The notes: a model not told the origin generated them from the letters alone. A stretch of DNA of 64,000 bases from Alphaproteobacteria bacterium LSUCC0719 (GCA_040839025.1 JBFPJN010000001.1:248001-312000), one strand, 5' to 3'. Shown: positions 42,713 through 52,727, counted from the stretch's first letter. A program made the numbers and translations.

Positions 42713-43906
42713 CTAGAGTTCGATCACCCTGATCCGTCGCCCGTCGGCGGCCAGGGCGATCTTGCCATGTTTCAGACGCAGCGCGGCGGCGCCAAACACA
42801 TCGTGCCGCCACCCTGTCTGGGCGCGAACGGGCGCTTCATCATCAATGGCAAGCGCCTCCAGCTCATCCGCCGAGGCAACAAGGCGCGGCGCGATGCCTT
42901 CCTTGTCGGTGATATGTTTCAACAGCACCCGCAACAGCTCCATGACGGCTGCCGGCGGCTTTGGTGTCCGGCCTTCCGCCTTCGGAGTCGGAAGCGTGCT
43001 GTCAGGCATCGCCTCGACCTCGCGAAGCACCGCCAGAACAGGTGTCACAAGCTTGCCATTGGCACCGCCCGGAAAGTTGCGGATCTTGCCGAATTCAGCC
43101 GTGTTCAGCGGGTTGCTTCCGGCCAGGTCGAGGATTGTTTCGTCGCGCAGGATCCGGTTGCGGGGCAGGTTTCGTTTCTGTGCCTCGCTTTCACGCCAGC
43201 TGGCAAGATGCATCATCCGGCGCAGCGCCGGTGCCTTCATGTTCCTGACCTTGATCCGCCGCCAGGCATCCTCGGGCACGGTATGATAGGTCGCCGGATC
43301 GACCAGCTTGGCGTTCTCATCGGCCAGCCATCCCGCGCGCCCCTTGGAGTCAAGCTCGGCACACAGGATCGGATACATCTGCGCCAGATAGATGACATCG
43401 TCGAGAGCGTATTTCACCTGTCGCGGGCTGAGCGGCCGGCGTGACCAGTCGGTGAAACGGGAACTTTTGTCGATATCGTGGTTCAGAACGGCGCGAACCA
43501 GGCGGTCATATCCAACCTGATCCCCGTGGCCAAGCACCATGGCGGCAATCTGCGAATCGAACAGTGGCAGCGGCAGCGTACCCATTTCCTTCAGGAAAAT
43601 TTCCAGATCCTGATGCGCAGCATGGAACACTTTTGTGGTCTGCGGATCGGCGAGCAGGGTCCACAGGGCGCCAAGGTCGATGTCCGGTGCCAGCGGGTCA
43701 ATGGCCGCGGCGTGCGTGCCGTCACTGATCTGGACAAGACAAAGCTGCGAATAATAGGTCTGTTCGCGCATGAATTCTGTATCGACAGCCAGAAATTCGG
43801 CGCCTGACAGGCGTTTTACAAATGTCTCGAGGTCGGCGGTGGTCGTGATAACGTCAGTGCTTTGCTCGCTGTCTGTCGGCGCATCGCGGCGTCGGCTTTT
43901 GGCCAT
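42713..43906 (-). CDS. rnd: Ribonuclease D
   Basis: A 397-residue 3'-5' exonuclease for tRNA maturation. DEDD residues: D42 and E44 in AVDTEFMRE, D100 in HAAHQDLE, and Y166 with D170 in YALDD. One or two HRDC-like helical domains follow (about 210-380). The start at 43906 is chosen because upstream sequence in the frame is antisense to eipB; no strong ribosome site is visible. Confidence 0.94.
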   Translation of the reverse strand: MAKSRRRDAPTDSEQSTDVITTTADLETFVKRLSGAEFLAVDTEFMREQTYYSQLCLVQISDGTHAAAIDPLAPDIDLGALWTLLADPQTTKVFHAAHQDLEIFLKEMGTLPLPLFDSQIAAMVLGHGDQVGYDRLVRAVLNHDIDKSSRFTDWSRRPLSPRQVKYALDDVIYLAQMYPILCAELDSKGRAGWLADENAKLVDPATYHTVPEDAWRRIKVRNMKAPALRRMMHLASWRESEAQKRNLPRNRILRDETILDLAGSNPLNTAEFGKIRNFPGGANGKLVTPVLAVLREVEAMPDSTLPTPKAEGRTPKPPAAVMELLRVLLKHITDKEGIAPRLVASADELEALAIDDEAPVRAQTGWRHDVFGAAALRLKHGKIALAADGRRIRVIEL

Positions 43907-44012
43907 GAAATCAACACAGGTCTGTTTGAAGTATTGGTGATATAGTGCATTTTCGTCGCACCGCAAACCCAAAGCTATTGAATTGCCGAAAAAACCGTCC
44001 CATGTCTGCAGT

Positions 44013-44843
44013 ATGAAAAAGATCATGAAACCTGTCGCTTCCTCCGCTCTGGTCCTTTCCGCGCTTGTCGGTGGCTTGCTTGCCAACGCATCGTCACTGG
44101 CGGCGGGTGCCCCCGGCCCCCTTGTTGCCCACAAGGCGTTCTATGAAATGGAGATGGGCGAGAGGGTGCAGAATTCGAACATCGTCAGCGTTATGGGACG
44201 ATCCGTTTTCGCTATGGAACGCGATTGCACCGGGTGGCGATCTGTCGAGGATTACATGATCCAGTTCGTTATCGAGAATGGCGGTGCGGACCGCGTTTTG
44301 TCGCATTTCGAAAGCTGGGAGGCCGACAGCGGCGACAAATACAGTTTCGACATCATGGAAGAATCCTCCTTTGAAGGCCGCAAGGATTTCGGAGGGTTCG
44401 TCCAGCTTGATACGGACAGCGCGGGTGAGGCGGTGTTCACAACCACTCCCGATACCGTGATCGACCTGCCGACAAACACCGTATTCCCGGTTCGGCACGT
44501 CCAGCGGATTCTGGCTCAGGCCGAGGCTGGCGAGAAGATGATTGCCGCAACTGTATTCACCGGTGCCGAACCGGACAGTGCGCTGATGCGGACCTCGACG
44601 GTTGTTGGCGGCTGGCGCGACGCACCCGGTGACGGGCTTGGCCAGCTTGGCGAAGACGGCTACTGGCAGATCAATGTCGCGTATTTCAAGCCATCGGCCA
44701 CAACGTCCGAGCCGGAATATGTGATCAAATTCGAGATGCAGCGTAATGGTCTGGTGCGCGGCTACGAGATCGACTATGGCGATTTCAGCATCGAGGCCAG
44801 CCTGACATCTGCCGAGCCTGTGGAAACGCAGATCTGCGGCTAG
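44013..44843 (+). CDS. eipB: EipB family (DUF1849) cell-envelope integrity protein
   Basis: A 276-residue periplasmic protein. Signal peptide about 1-30 (SALVLSALVGGLLANASSLA). The mature part is a beta-spiral fold in known members: LVAHKAFYEMEMGE, SVMGRSVFAMERDCTGW and the closing ETQICG. C72 and C275 match the disulfide pair that stabilises Brucella EipB. Its role is envelope stability. Start taken as the ATG at 44013; the frame is open to a TTG at 43983. Stop overlaps the convergent ROK gene by 4 bases. Confidence 0.87.
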   Translation: MKKIMKPVASSALVLSALVGGLLANASSLAAGAPGPLVAHKAFYEMEMGERVQNSNIVSVMGRSVFAMERDCTGWRSVEDYMIQFVIENGGADRVLSHFESWEADSGDKYSFDIMEESSFEGRKDFGGFVQLDTDSAGEAVFTTTPDTVIDLPTNTVFPVRHVQRILAQAEAGEKMIAATVFTGAEPDSALMRTSTVVGGWRDAPGDGLGQLGEDGYWQINVAYFKPSATTSEPEYVIKFEMQRNGLVRGYEIDYGDFSIEASLTSAEPVETQICG

Positions 44844-45733
44844 GGACGGCTGTGCGCCTGTGCCAGCAAGCCGGCACCCGCAAGCAACGCACCATGTCCA
44901 CGCTCACACCAGGTCAGACGGGTTCGTGACCGATCAACCTGAACATATCCGGGCCATTTTCGCGGCACGCGTTCGCACATCCGGGCTGCCAGCGGCGTCC
45001 GCCCGGCAAGAATGATCATGCCGGGGTCGATCAGGTTGATCATCGCGGCTGTGGCACGGCCAAGCCTGTCCTCAAACACCTGAATGGCGCTTTCCGCAAC
45101 AATGTCAGTGGCTGATGCGGCCTCGGCAATCTGGGTGGCGGTGCGCCTTGTGCCGGTGACCCGTTCGTAATCTTTCTCAAGTCCGGATGTCGACAGGAAC
45201 GTCTCGAGACAGCCATTGCGACCGCACCAGCAGGGCCTGCCATCAAGCTCGTGCGGAACCGGGGCGGGAAGCTGCATATGCGCCCAGTTGGCAGCCGCAC
45301 CATGCGCACCCGAGATCACCCCGCCATTGGCCGCCAGCCCGCCATGACAGCTGCTGTCGATCCAGAGTGTGATTATCGGGTCGGAGGTGTCCTGTGCGGC
45401 ATTGGCGTGAAAGGCCGCCAGAGCGTCGCCAAAGCCGGCCAGTGATACCTCGCGCGACAGCACCGACTGCAGATCACGACGAAGGTCTGTTCCGGCAAGA
45501 TGTGCCAGCGGCGTGATACGCACATTGTTGTCCTGGATGATGGCTGGCACCGCGACGGCGACCGGCATCCGGGGCAGCGCGCCGTCAAGTGTTGCGACAA
45601 GGTCACCTATGGCGACCAGCCATTCACGGTAGTCGGTCTGCGGGGCCGGACATTCGGCGCGCGAAATGAAATCGCCGCCATCGGCAAGGATGGCGGCGCT
45701 GAAAGTCTGGTTGTCTATCGCAAGGCCGATCAT
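44840..45733 (-). CDS. ROK family protein with degenerate kinase motifs
   Basis: A 297-residue ROK-fold protein. The structural zinc site is intact: H161 with C168, C170 and C175 in CWCGRNGCLE. However, the N-terminal phosphate loop usually DIGGT reads AIDNQT (residues 5-10), and the second glycine-rich loop (GTGxGGG) reads DSSCHGG (126-132). An aspartate is kept in FGDALAAF (D103). There is no N-terminal winged helix, so it is not a NagC-type repressor. It could be a sugar-binding regulator or a weak kinase. It lies 20 bases after rpmG on the same strand. Confidence 0.82.
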   Translation of the reverse strand: MIGLAIDNQTFSAAILADGGDFISRAECPAPQTDYREWLVAIGDLVATLDGALPRMPVAVAVPAIIQDNNVRITPLAHLAGTDLRRDLQSVLSREVSLAGFGDALAAFHANAAQDTSDPIITLWIDSSCHGGLAANGGVISGAHGAAANWAHMQLPAPVPHELDGRPCWCGRNGCLETFLSTSGLEKDYERVTGTRRTATQIAEAASATDIVAESAIQVFEDRLGRATAAMINLIDPGMIILAGRTPLAARMCERVPRKWPGYVQVDRSRTRLTWCERGHGALLAGAGLLAQAHSRP

Positions 45734-45753
45734 GGCCGATGTGACAACAAAGG

Positions 45754-45921
45754 CTATTTGATCTTGGCTTCGCGGAACAGCACGTGCTTGCGTGCCTTCG
45801 GATCATATTTCCGCACTTCGAGCTTTTCCGGCTTGGTGCGCGGGTTTTTCTTGGTGACGTAGAAATAGCCGGTGTCGGCGGTGCTGACCAGTTTGATCTG
45901 CAGGGTTGCTGGCTTGGCCAT
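45754..45921 (-). CDS. rpmG: 50S ribosomal protein L33
   Basis: A 55-residue L33. [20 protein letters not shown], then [20 protein letters not shown] and [14 protein letters not shown] fit the family. It lacks the zinc-binding cysteines, the usual proteobacterial form. AAGGAG precedes the ATG by 8 bases. Preceded by rnr and followed by the ROK gene. Confidence 0.97.
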   Translation of the reverse strand: MAKPATLQIKLVSTADTGYFYVTKKNPRTKPEKLEVRKYDPKARKHVLFREAKIK

Positions 45922-45978
45922 AGCTCTGGCTCCTTATCTGGCGACAGAAAGCTGTCGAGATGTCTAAAAACTGCGCGC

Positions 45979-46007
45979 AAAGTGGGGGAGACGCCGCATT
46001 TTGTCAA
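45979..46007 (-). promoter_or_regulatory. Possible promoter for rpmG
   Basis: A perfect TTGACA -35 (46007-46002 on the minus strand) with a weak -10, CACTTT (45984-45979), 17 bases further on. It lies in the gap between rnr and rpmG. Confidence 0.35.
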
Positions 46008-46013
46008 GCCTGA

Positions 46014-48284
46014 TCAACCTGTGCGAGTTTTACGTTTGCCCTTTGGGTTGCGGTTTTTTCCAGACTTGTGCGTGTGGCCGCGCGTCTGTCCTTTGTTTCG
46101 GGGGGATTTTCGGCCTTTTCTGCCGGTGCTGCCATCCGATCCTCCACCGACATAGGCCAGCAGAATGCCGCCACTGACAGGCGTCACCTCGACAACAAGA
46201 ACATCCATCCTGTCGCCTACCGCAACGCCCAGCCCATGATGCCGCCCCCGCATCCGCATGCCGCCATCATCGATGACATAATAGTCATCCGGCAATGAGC
46301 GCATGGGCAGAAATCCGTCCGCCGCGCCATCATTCAGAGTGATAAAGGCGCCGGACCCGGTAACACCGGCAACGATCCCTTCGACAACATTTCCGGTCTG
46401 GCTGGCAAACAACGCCGCGGCAAAGCGATCGATGGTTCGGCGCTCGGCGGCGGCGGCGCGTGATTCTGTTTCCGAGATATGTTCACAGACATCCACCAGA
46501 TCATGTGCGGCAACCCCGCCAAGCCCGTCCCGCGGCATGCCATCGGAGGCCAGCATGTCGACGAGTGCCCGATGCACCAGCAGGTCAGAATAACGTCTGA
46601 TGGGCGAGGTGAAGTGCGCGTAGTCACGAAGGGCCAGCCCAAAATGACCAATATTGTCAGTGCTGTAGACAGCCTTTGCCTGGCTCCTCAGCACGGCCTC
46701 GTTGATCATTTTTTCATCAGGTGTGCCGGCGACATGTGCCAGAACCGCATTGAAATGATGTGGCCGGAGAACCTGTCCTCGTGCCAGCCGCGCCCCTACA
46801 GCCGCGGCCAGATCATGCAGCCCGTCCGCCCGGTCGGGATCGGGCCTGTCATGAACCCGAAACACACAAGGACGTTTGGCGCTGATCAATGCCTGTGCCG
46901 CCGCGACATTGGCCGCGATCATGTAATCTTCGATCAGCCGTTGCGAATCGCTTTGTGCCCGCTGCACAATCTCCACCGGCAAGCCGTCATCATCAAGACG
47001 CACACGCCGCTCTTTCAGGTTCAGGGCCAGAGGCTGGCGGTCCTGGCGTGCCGTGTCGAGCGCCTTCCAGGCGCCGAAAAGATTGGTCAGCCATGTATCG
47101 TCGGCGCCGGCGTCCTCGGCGGTCATGTCGCCTTCATGCCAGGCCTGTACCTGATCATAGGTCAAACGCGCCGCAGACCGGATCAAGGCCCGCGTGAAAC
47201 GATAGGTTTTCATCACCCCGGCGGCGGTAAAGCGCATTTCCACAACCATCGCGGCGCGGGGTTCATGCGGGCGAAGCGAGCATAGATCGTTCGACAGCGC
47301 CTCCGGCAGCATCGGCACGACGCGATCAGGAAGATAGACCGAGTTGCCCCGTCGCCGCGCTTCGGTGTCCAGAGCCGATTTCGGGCGTACATAATGCGCA
47401 ACATCGGCAATCGCCACGCTGACAAGCCATCCGCCATCGGTATCCGGTTCGGCATGGACCGCGTCATCAAAGTCACGGGCATCAGCACCGTCAATGGTAA
47501 CAAAGGGACGGTCGCGAAGATCGGTCCGTCCGCGAAGATTGGGAACCGTCATGCCATCCGTTTCGGCTGTCGCGGCATCCGGGAAGACGTGCGGAATGTC
47601 GAACTCGGCAAGGGCGAGCGCGCTGAAGGCGCCGGGTGCGTCTGCCGGACCAAGATTGTCGATGACCCTGGCAGTCTTGCCGATATAGCCGCGCCGTGGC
47701 AGCAGTTCCGCCTCGACAAGCTCGCCTTCCCTGGCCGGCACATCACCATTGCGCTCAAGCATGATGGTATCGCGTCCACCACGGTCCGCCTGTTGCAGGA
47801 TCAGGCCACCCCGCCCGGTGGCAACGGTGCCGAACAACCGGCGTGGTGCTGAATCCAGAACCCTGATGATCCGCCCTTCATAGCGCGCACCGCTGATTCG
47901 CTTCAGGCGCGCCAGCACCTGTTGTCCGACCCGTGCGGTGCGGCCGCCGCGCTTTTCAGCCACCAGCCTGACAGACGGGGCAGGGCCCGATGTCTCGATC
48001 GCGGGAACAGCCAGCATGGTGCCATCACGGTCGATCTTGCGGACAATCAGCACCGTGGTTTCGGGAAGCTGGTCGGGTGCGGCGATACGGCGGCCCGGCT
48101 GTCTGGCGATACGTCCCTGTTCAGCCAGTTCGCGCAAGCGTCGGCGCAGTGGTGCGCGGGCTTCCTGTGGCAGGTTGAAGGCACGCGCCACCTCCTTTAC
48201 CGAAGGTGGTGCATCGCAGCTGTCAATGAAATCGAGAATGGCGCTGTCAGACGGCAGCCCCTCGACCGGCGGTCTGTCGGTCAC
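46014..48284 (-). CDS. rnr: Ribonuclease R
   Basis: A 756-residue processive 3'-5' exoribonuclease. N-terminal helix-turn-helix-like region (1-65), cold-shock domains, the RNB catalytic domain with TIDGADARDFDDA at 263-275, and a C-terminal S1 domain with VVEGIVAGVTGSGAFI. The tail is basic (KGRKSPRNKGQTRGH). The ATG overlaps the topA stop by four bases. topA-rnr is a standard alphaproteobacterial order. Confidence 0.96.
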   Translation of the reverse strand: MTDRPPVEGLPSDSAILDFIDSCDAPPSVKEVARAFNLPQEARAPLRRRLRELAEQGRIARQPGRRIAAPDQLPETTVLIVRKIDRDGTMLAVPAIETSGPAPSVRLVAEKRGGRTARVGQQVLARLKRISGARYEGRIIRVLDSAPRRLFGTVATGRGGLILQQADRGGRDTIMLERNGDVPAREGELVEAELLPRRGYIGKTARVIDNLGPADAPGAFSALALAEFDIPHVFPDAATAETDGMTVPNLRGRTDLRDRPFVTIDGADARDFDDAVHAEPDTDGGWLVSVAIADVAHYVRPKSALDTEARRRGNSVYLPDRVVPMLPEALSNDLCSLRPHEPRAAMVVEMRFTAAGVMKTYRFTRALIRSAARLTYDQVQAWHEGDMTAEDAGADDTWLTNLFGAWKALDTARQDRQPLALNLKERRVRLDDDGLPVEIVQRAQSDSQRLIEDYMIAANVAAAQALISAKRPCVFRVHDRPDPDRADGLHDLAAAVGARLARGQVLRPHHFNAVLAHVAGTPDEKMINEAVLRSQAKAVYSTDNIGHFGLALRDYAHFTSPIRRYSDLLVHRALVDMLASDGMPRDGLGGVAAHDLVDVCEHISETESRAAAAERRTIDRFAAALFASQTGNVVEGIVAGVTGSGAFITLNDGAADGFLPMRSLPDDYYVIDDGGMRMRGRHHGLGVAVGDRMDVLVVEVTPVSGGILLAYVGGGSDGSTGRKGRKSPRNKGQTRGHTHKSGKNRNPKGKRKTRTG

Positions 48285-50884
48285 GAAGCCGCTTTCTTGG
48301 TGGAGGCTTTCTTGGCGGATGCCTTCTTGGCCGGGCTCTTCTTGCGGGCACCGCCGCCGCGTGCAGCCTTCTTCTTGGTCGTCGGTCTGGCGGCCTTTTC
48401 CGCCAGCAGGGTGATCGCCTGCGCCAGATCGACCTCGCTCATCTCGGTACCGCGCGGCAGCGTGGCCCGCAGCTTGTTATGCTCGACATAGGGTCCGAAA
48501 CGCCCGGCTTTCAGATGTACCTCGCCGCCAGTCGGGTGTTCGCCAAGCAGGCGGCCACGTTTCTTGGCTGATTCCGCCAGCAGGTCGACAGCCCGGTTCA
48601 GTCCGATTTCCAAAAGATCGTCACCATCCCTCAGGCTGGTGAAACTTCCCTGATATTTCAGATAGGGCCCATACCGGCCAAGCCCCGCCTGGATCATGTC
48701 ACCGCTTTCGGGATGGGGTCCGACATCTCGTGGCAGTGACAGCAGCTTCAGTGCGTTTTCAAGGTCAACGCTGCCTGCAGACATGCCTTTTGGGAAGGAC
48801 GACCGTTTCGGTTTCTTGGTGTCAGGTTCGCCCAACTGCACATAGGGGCCATAGGGGCCATTGCGGACATAGACGGGCAGGCCGCTGTCCGGATCATCGC
48901 CAAGATGGCGGTCACCGACGACACCGGCATCGGCATCCTCGTCCGTGCCGTTGGTAACAAGCTGGCGCGTGAATTTACATTCCGGATAGTTCGAGCAGCC
49001 GATGAAGGCACCAAATTTGCCAAGCCGCAATCCAAGTCTGCCACCCGCGCAATTCGGGCAGCTTCGCATCAGCTCTCCCGAGTCATCCTTCTTGAAGAAA
49101 TGCGGACCCAGATCCTCGTCCAGAACATCGATCACATTGGTGATCGTCAGCTCGCTGGTACTGTCGATGGCTGCCTTGAAGTCGCGCCAGAACTGCGCCA
49201 GCAGCTGTTTCCAGTCGAGCTTGCCGTCGGATACGGCGTCCAGCTGACCTTCAAGCTTGGCTGTGAAATCATATTCGACATAGCGGCTGAAGAAACTGTT
49301 CAGGAAGGTCACAACAAGGCGACCACGATCCTCGGGAATGAATTTGCCGCGATCCTTGATCACGTAATCGCGATCCTGAAGCACCTGAATGATAGAAGCA
49401 TAGGTTGAAGGCCGGCCAATGCCGAGTTCTTCCATCGCCTTGACAAGGCTTGCATCGGTGAAGCGTGGTGGCGGCTGTGTGAAATGCTGTTCTGGAACCA
49501 CCTTTCGGGTGGCCAGGGATTCCCCCTTGTCGACGCCCGGCAGGATGGCGTTGTCATCGGTCTTGTCGGTTTCGACCTGATCGGAGGCTGAATCCTGTCC
49601 TTCCTGATAGACGGACCTGTATCCGTCAAAGACAACGACTCGGCCACTGGCCCGCAAGGTTACGCTTTGGGAACGATTGGTTATGTCGATCGCCGTCTGG
49701 TCGAGTTCGGCGGATTGCATCTGGCTGGCAATGGTGCGCTTCCAGATCAGGTCATACAGCCGCGCCTGATCGTAATCGAGGTAGTCGCGAATGGAATCAG
49801 GTGTCCGTGCCGCGTCTGTCGGCCGGATGGCTTCGTGGGCTTCCTGGGCATTCGCGGCGGCGGTGCGATAGACGCGGGGCGTGTCGGGAAGATACCGGTT
49901 GCCGAACCGCTGGCCGATTTCAGCGCGGACGGCACCGATGGCCTCGCTGCCAAGCTGAACGCCATCTGTCCGCATATAGGTGATCAGGCCGGTGGTTTCG
50001 CTGCCGATATTTATCCCTTCATACAGACGCTGCGCGATCTGCATGGTCCGGCTGGCCGAAAAGCCGAGTTTGCGCGAGGCTTCCTGCTGCAATGTGGATG
50101 TTGTGAAAGGCGGCTTCGGGTTTTCGCGGATGCGGCGGGTCTGGATATCGGCGACCTGAAGCGCCTCGGCGTCGATGGCAGCTGCCGCGGCGATTGCCTC
50201 AGTCTCGGTGCCGATATCAAGCTTGCCGAGTTTCTTGCCGTTCAGATGTGTCAGGCGGGCCTTGAAATTGCGGCCATCAGCCTTTCCGAGTTCGGCTTCG
50301 ACTGTCCAGTATTCCTGCGCGATAAAGGCTTCGATGGCGGCTTCGCGTTCGCAGATCAGGCGCAGCGCCACCGACTGCACGCGGCCGGCCGAGCGCGCGC
50401 CCGGCAGTTTGCGCCACAACACCGGTGAAATCGAGAATCCGACAAGATAATCGAGGGCGCGTCTGGCGCGATAGGCGTCGATCAGTTCTGTGTCGAGGGC
50501 GCGCGGCTGTGCCATGGCGGCGAGGATCGCGCTTTTCGTGACCTCGTTGAAGACCACGCGTTCAACCGGCTTGTCCTTGATCAGCTTGCGATCCTGCAGC
50601 AATTCCAGAACGTGCCAGCTGATGGCCTCGCCTTCGCGGTCGGGGTCGGTCGCCAGGATCAGCCTGTCGGCATCGCGCAGCGCTTTGGTAATGTCGCTGA
50701 TATGGCGTTCCGAGCCGCTGGAGACCTGCCATTTCATGGCAAAATCCTCATCAGGCAGCACCGAGCCGTCCTTGCTTGGCAGGTCGCAGACATGCCCATA
50801 GGACGCCAGAACCTTGTAGTCATCCCCAAGATAACGGTTGATGGTTTTGGCTTTGGCAGGTGATTCGACGATAACGAGTTTCAT
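48281..50884 (-). CDS. topA: DNA topoisomerase I
   Basis: An 867-residue type IA topoisomerase. TOPRIM domain with KLVIVESPAKAKTI and DPDREGE (80-86), catalytic Y303 in GLITYMRTDG, one clear four-cysteine zinc finger (CPNC and CSNYPEC), then several TopoI C-terminal repeats (GRYGPYLKYQG, GRFGPYVEHN). The last about 30 residues are Lys/Ala-rich and should bind DNA. Start at 50884 follows AGGG with a 6-base gap; the frame is open to 50938. Confidence 0.97.
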   Translation of the reverse strand: MKLVIVESPAKAKTINRYLGDDYKVLASYGHVCDLPSKDGSVLPDEDFAMKWQVSSGSERHISDITKALRDADRLILATDPDREGEAISWHVLELLQDRKLIKDKPVERVVFNEVTKSAILAAMAQPRALDTELIDAYRARRALDYLVGFSISPVLWRKLPGARSAGRVQSVALRLICEREAAIEAFIAQEYWTVEAELGKADGRNFKARLTHLNGKKLGKLDIGTETEAIAAAAAIDAEALQVADIQTRRIRENPKPPFTTSTLQQEASRKLGFSASRTMQIAQRLYEGINIGSETTGLITYMRTDGVQLGSEAIGAVRAEIGQRFGNRYLPDTPRVYRTAAANAQEAHEAIRPTDAARTPDSIRDYLDYDQARLYDLIWKRTIASQMQSAELDQTAIDITNRSQSVTLRASGRVVVFDGYRSVYQEGQDSASDQVETDKTDDNAILPGVDKGESLATRKVVPEQHFTQPPPRFTDASLVKAMEELGIGRPSTYASIIQVLQDRDYVIKDRGKFIPEDRGRLVVTFLNSFFSRYVEYDFTAKLEGQLDAVSDGKLDWKQLLAQFWRDFKAAIDSTSELTITNVIDVLDEDLGPHFFKKDDSGELMRSCPNCAGGRLGLRLGKFGAFIGCSNYPECKFTRQLVTNGTDEDADAGVVGDRHLGDDPDSGLPVYVRNGPYGPYVQLGEPDTKKPKRSSFPKGMSAGSVDLENALKLLSLPRDVGPHPESGDMIQAGLGRYGPYLKYQGSFTSLRDGDDLLEIGLNRAVDLLAESAKKRGRLLGEHPTGGEVHLKAGRFGPYVEHNKLRATLPRGTEMSEVDLAQAITLLAEKAARPTTKKKAARGGGARKKSPAKKASAKKASTKKAAS

Positions 50885-50965
50885 GAGCGGCCCTGTTGTC
50901 TGAAACCCGCAAATAGTACCTAACACACATTTTGTCAAAGCCCCTCCGTAGATATGGATCGTGTT

Positions 50966-52081
50966 TCAGGTGCCAAGCACCAGACAGACACGGCTGCCGT
51001 GATGGCGGCTGATGCGGCCGGCAAGCTCCAGTTCCAGAATGGCCGCCAGCACCGTTGCGGTAGGGGCATCGCACCATCTGATGACCTCGTCGATATCGGT
51101 ACTTTCCGGTCCAAGGGCATCCAGAATGGTCTCTCGGCACCGGTCAATGCTTTCCGGTGTGCCGGGGGACAGGCGGGCATCACGCCAGTCCTGGGGGTCC
51201 GGGGCGCTGGCACGGCCGGGGCGTGACAGACATTCCAGAATATCGGCAACGCCACGCACCAGTGTCGCCCCCTCGCGGATCAGATGGTTACAGCCTGCCG
51301 AGCGGGGATCCAGGGGCGATCCCGGCACAGCCATGACCTCGCCACCACGTTCGCCTGTTTCGCGTGCCGTAATCAATGAACCGGACCGTTCTGCCGCCTC
51401 GACGACAATGGTGCCAAGCGCCAGACTGCCGATGATCCGATTGCGGACCGGAAAGTGGCGAGGTGTTGGCTGGGTACCGGGCGGCATTTCGGCGACAATC
51501 AGGCCGGTTTCGCCAATGGCCTGTTGCAGATCGGCATTCTCCGGCGGATAGAGGATGTCGATGCCACCAGCGATGACAGCAATTGTTCCTTTCGCCAGCG
51601 CTCCATTATGCGCGGCAGCATCAATGCCCCGCGCAAGACCCGAAATCACCACATATCCCTCGGCTGCCAGTTCATCGGCCAGGCTCTGGGCAAGCCGCTG
51701 TGCGTTGATCGAGGCATTGCGGGCACCGACGATGCCGACGCAAGGCCGGGTCAGAAGATGGACCGCACCCTGCGTCGACAGAACCGCCGGCGCATCGTCG
51801 AACTGCGCCAGACGATCAGGATAATTGTCGGCACCCTTGAACAGCAATGTCGCGCCGATGGCCGCATTGGCGTCAAGCTCGGCCTCGGCAACCGATCTGG
51901 GGGCCGGTTTCAATGTGCGCCCACCCCGTTTTGCCAGCTCAGGCACGGCACGCAGCGCCTCGACCGCACTGCCATAGCGTTGCAGCAGCAGGCTGAATGT
52001 CATCGGGCCGATATTCGGCGTGCGGATCAACCGCAGATGGGCGATTTGTTCCTCATGGTCCATCCTGCCGGTATAAGGCAT
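50966..52081 (-). CDS. dprA: DNA-processing protein DprA
   Basis: A 371-residue DprA (Smf) that loads RecA on incoming single-stranded DNA. N-terminal helical region (1-80), then the Rossmann core with VGIVGARNASINAQ, VISGLARGIDAAAHNGAL and GGIDILYPPEN, and a small winged-helix C-terminal domain. Start at 52081 or at the internal ATG at 52063. Precedes topA as in other alphaproteobacteria; DprA alone does not show natural competence. Confidence 0.95.
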   Translation of the reverse strand: MPYTGRMDHEEQIAHLRLIRTPNIGPMTFSLLLQRYGSAVEALRAVPELAKRGGRTLKPAPRSVAEAELDANAAIGATLLFKGADNYPDRLAQFDDAPAVLSTQGAVHLLTRPCVGIVGARNASINAQRLAQSLADELAAEGYVVISGLARGIDAAAHNGALAKGTIAVIAGGIDILYPPENADLQQAIGETGLIVAEMPPGTQPTPRHFPVRNRIIGSLALGTIVVEAAERSGSLITARETGERGGEVMAVPGSPLDPRSAGCNHLIREGATLVRGVADILECLSRPGRASAPDPQDWRDARLSPGTPESIDRCRETILDALGPESTDIDEVIRWCDAPTATVLAAILELELAGRISRHHGSRVCLVLGT

Positions 52082-52124
52082 AAACCTGAAGGAATGATTA
52101 ACGCTTTCGGATTATCGGAAATGT

Positions 52125-52724
52125 CTATTTGGCGCCGATGCGACTTTCCGTTCCGGCCAGAAGGCGGCCTATATTGGCATGGTGACGGATCCAGCTGAGG
52201 GCGCTCATGGCAATGACGGCACCAAAGATCGGTGGTGGCAGCTTCAGCGCCACCGCGGCAACGCTGCAGGCAAGGGTTGCGACAAGCGCTGCCAGTGATG
52301 AATATCGGGTCAGCGCGGCGGTGCCGATCCAGAAACCTATAAAGACAAGGCCAAGCTGCAGGTCGAAGGCTGCAAAGGTGGCGACGCAGGTGGCCACCCC
52401 CTTGCCGCCGCGGAATTTCAACCAGACCGGAAAACAGTGCCCGACCACCGCCATCATGCCGCCAAGACCGGTCAGCAGCGGGTCCGATGTCGCATAGGCG
52501 GTTCCCAGCACGACCACCGCGCCCTTGCCACCGTCAAAGATCAGCGTCAGCAACGCCAGCCCCTTGCTGCCGGTGCGAAGCACATTTGTGGCGCCGATAT
52601 TGCCGCTGCCGACAGCACGAATGTCACCTTTGCCGGCAAGTCGCGTGAAAATCAGGCCAAACGGCACCGACCCGGCCAGATAGGCAATTGACGCTATAAC
52701 AGCGAGTTCAAAGCCGAACATCAT
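52125..52724 (-). CDS. plsY: Acyl-phosphate:glycerol-3-phosphate acyltransferase
   Basis: A 199-residue membrane protein with about five helices. GSVPFGLIFTRLAG, the conserved GSGNIGATNVLRTG loop, GHCFPVWLKFRGGKGVAT and HHANIGRLLAGTE are the PlsY motifs. It acylates glycerol-3-phosphate using acyl-phosphate, the first step of phospholipid synthesis; plsX is not in the window. Starts 3 bases after the pyrC-like gene. Confidence 0.95.
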   Translation of the reverse strand: MMFGFELAVIASIAYLAGSVPFGLIFTRLAGKGDIRAVGSGNIGATNVLRTGSKGLALLTLIFDGGKGAVVVLGTAYATSDPLLTGLGGMMAVVGHCFPVWLKFRGGKGVATCVATFAAFDLQLGLVFIGFWIGTAALTRYSSLAALVATLACSVAAVALKLPPPIFGAVIAMSALSWIRHHANIGRLLAGTESRIGAK

Positions 52725-52727
52725 CGA

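Noticed and set aside
49667-50428. 253-codon plus-strand ORF
   Set aside because: Antisense to topA; a by-product of GC-rich codon use.
50966-52081. radC, CinA-like and dprA as a natural-competence system
   Set aside because: These are widespread housekeeping genes in alphaproteobacteria, are not clustered here, and no pilus or ComEC genes are present.
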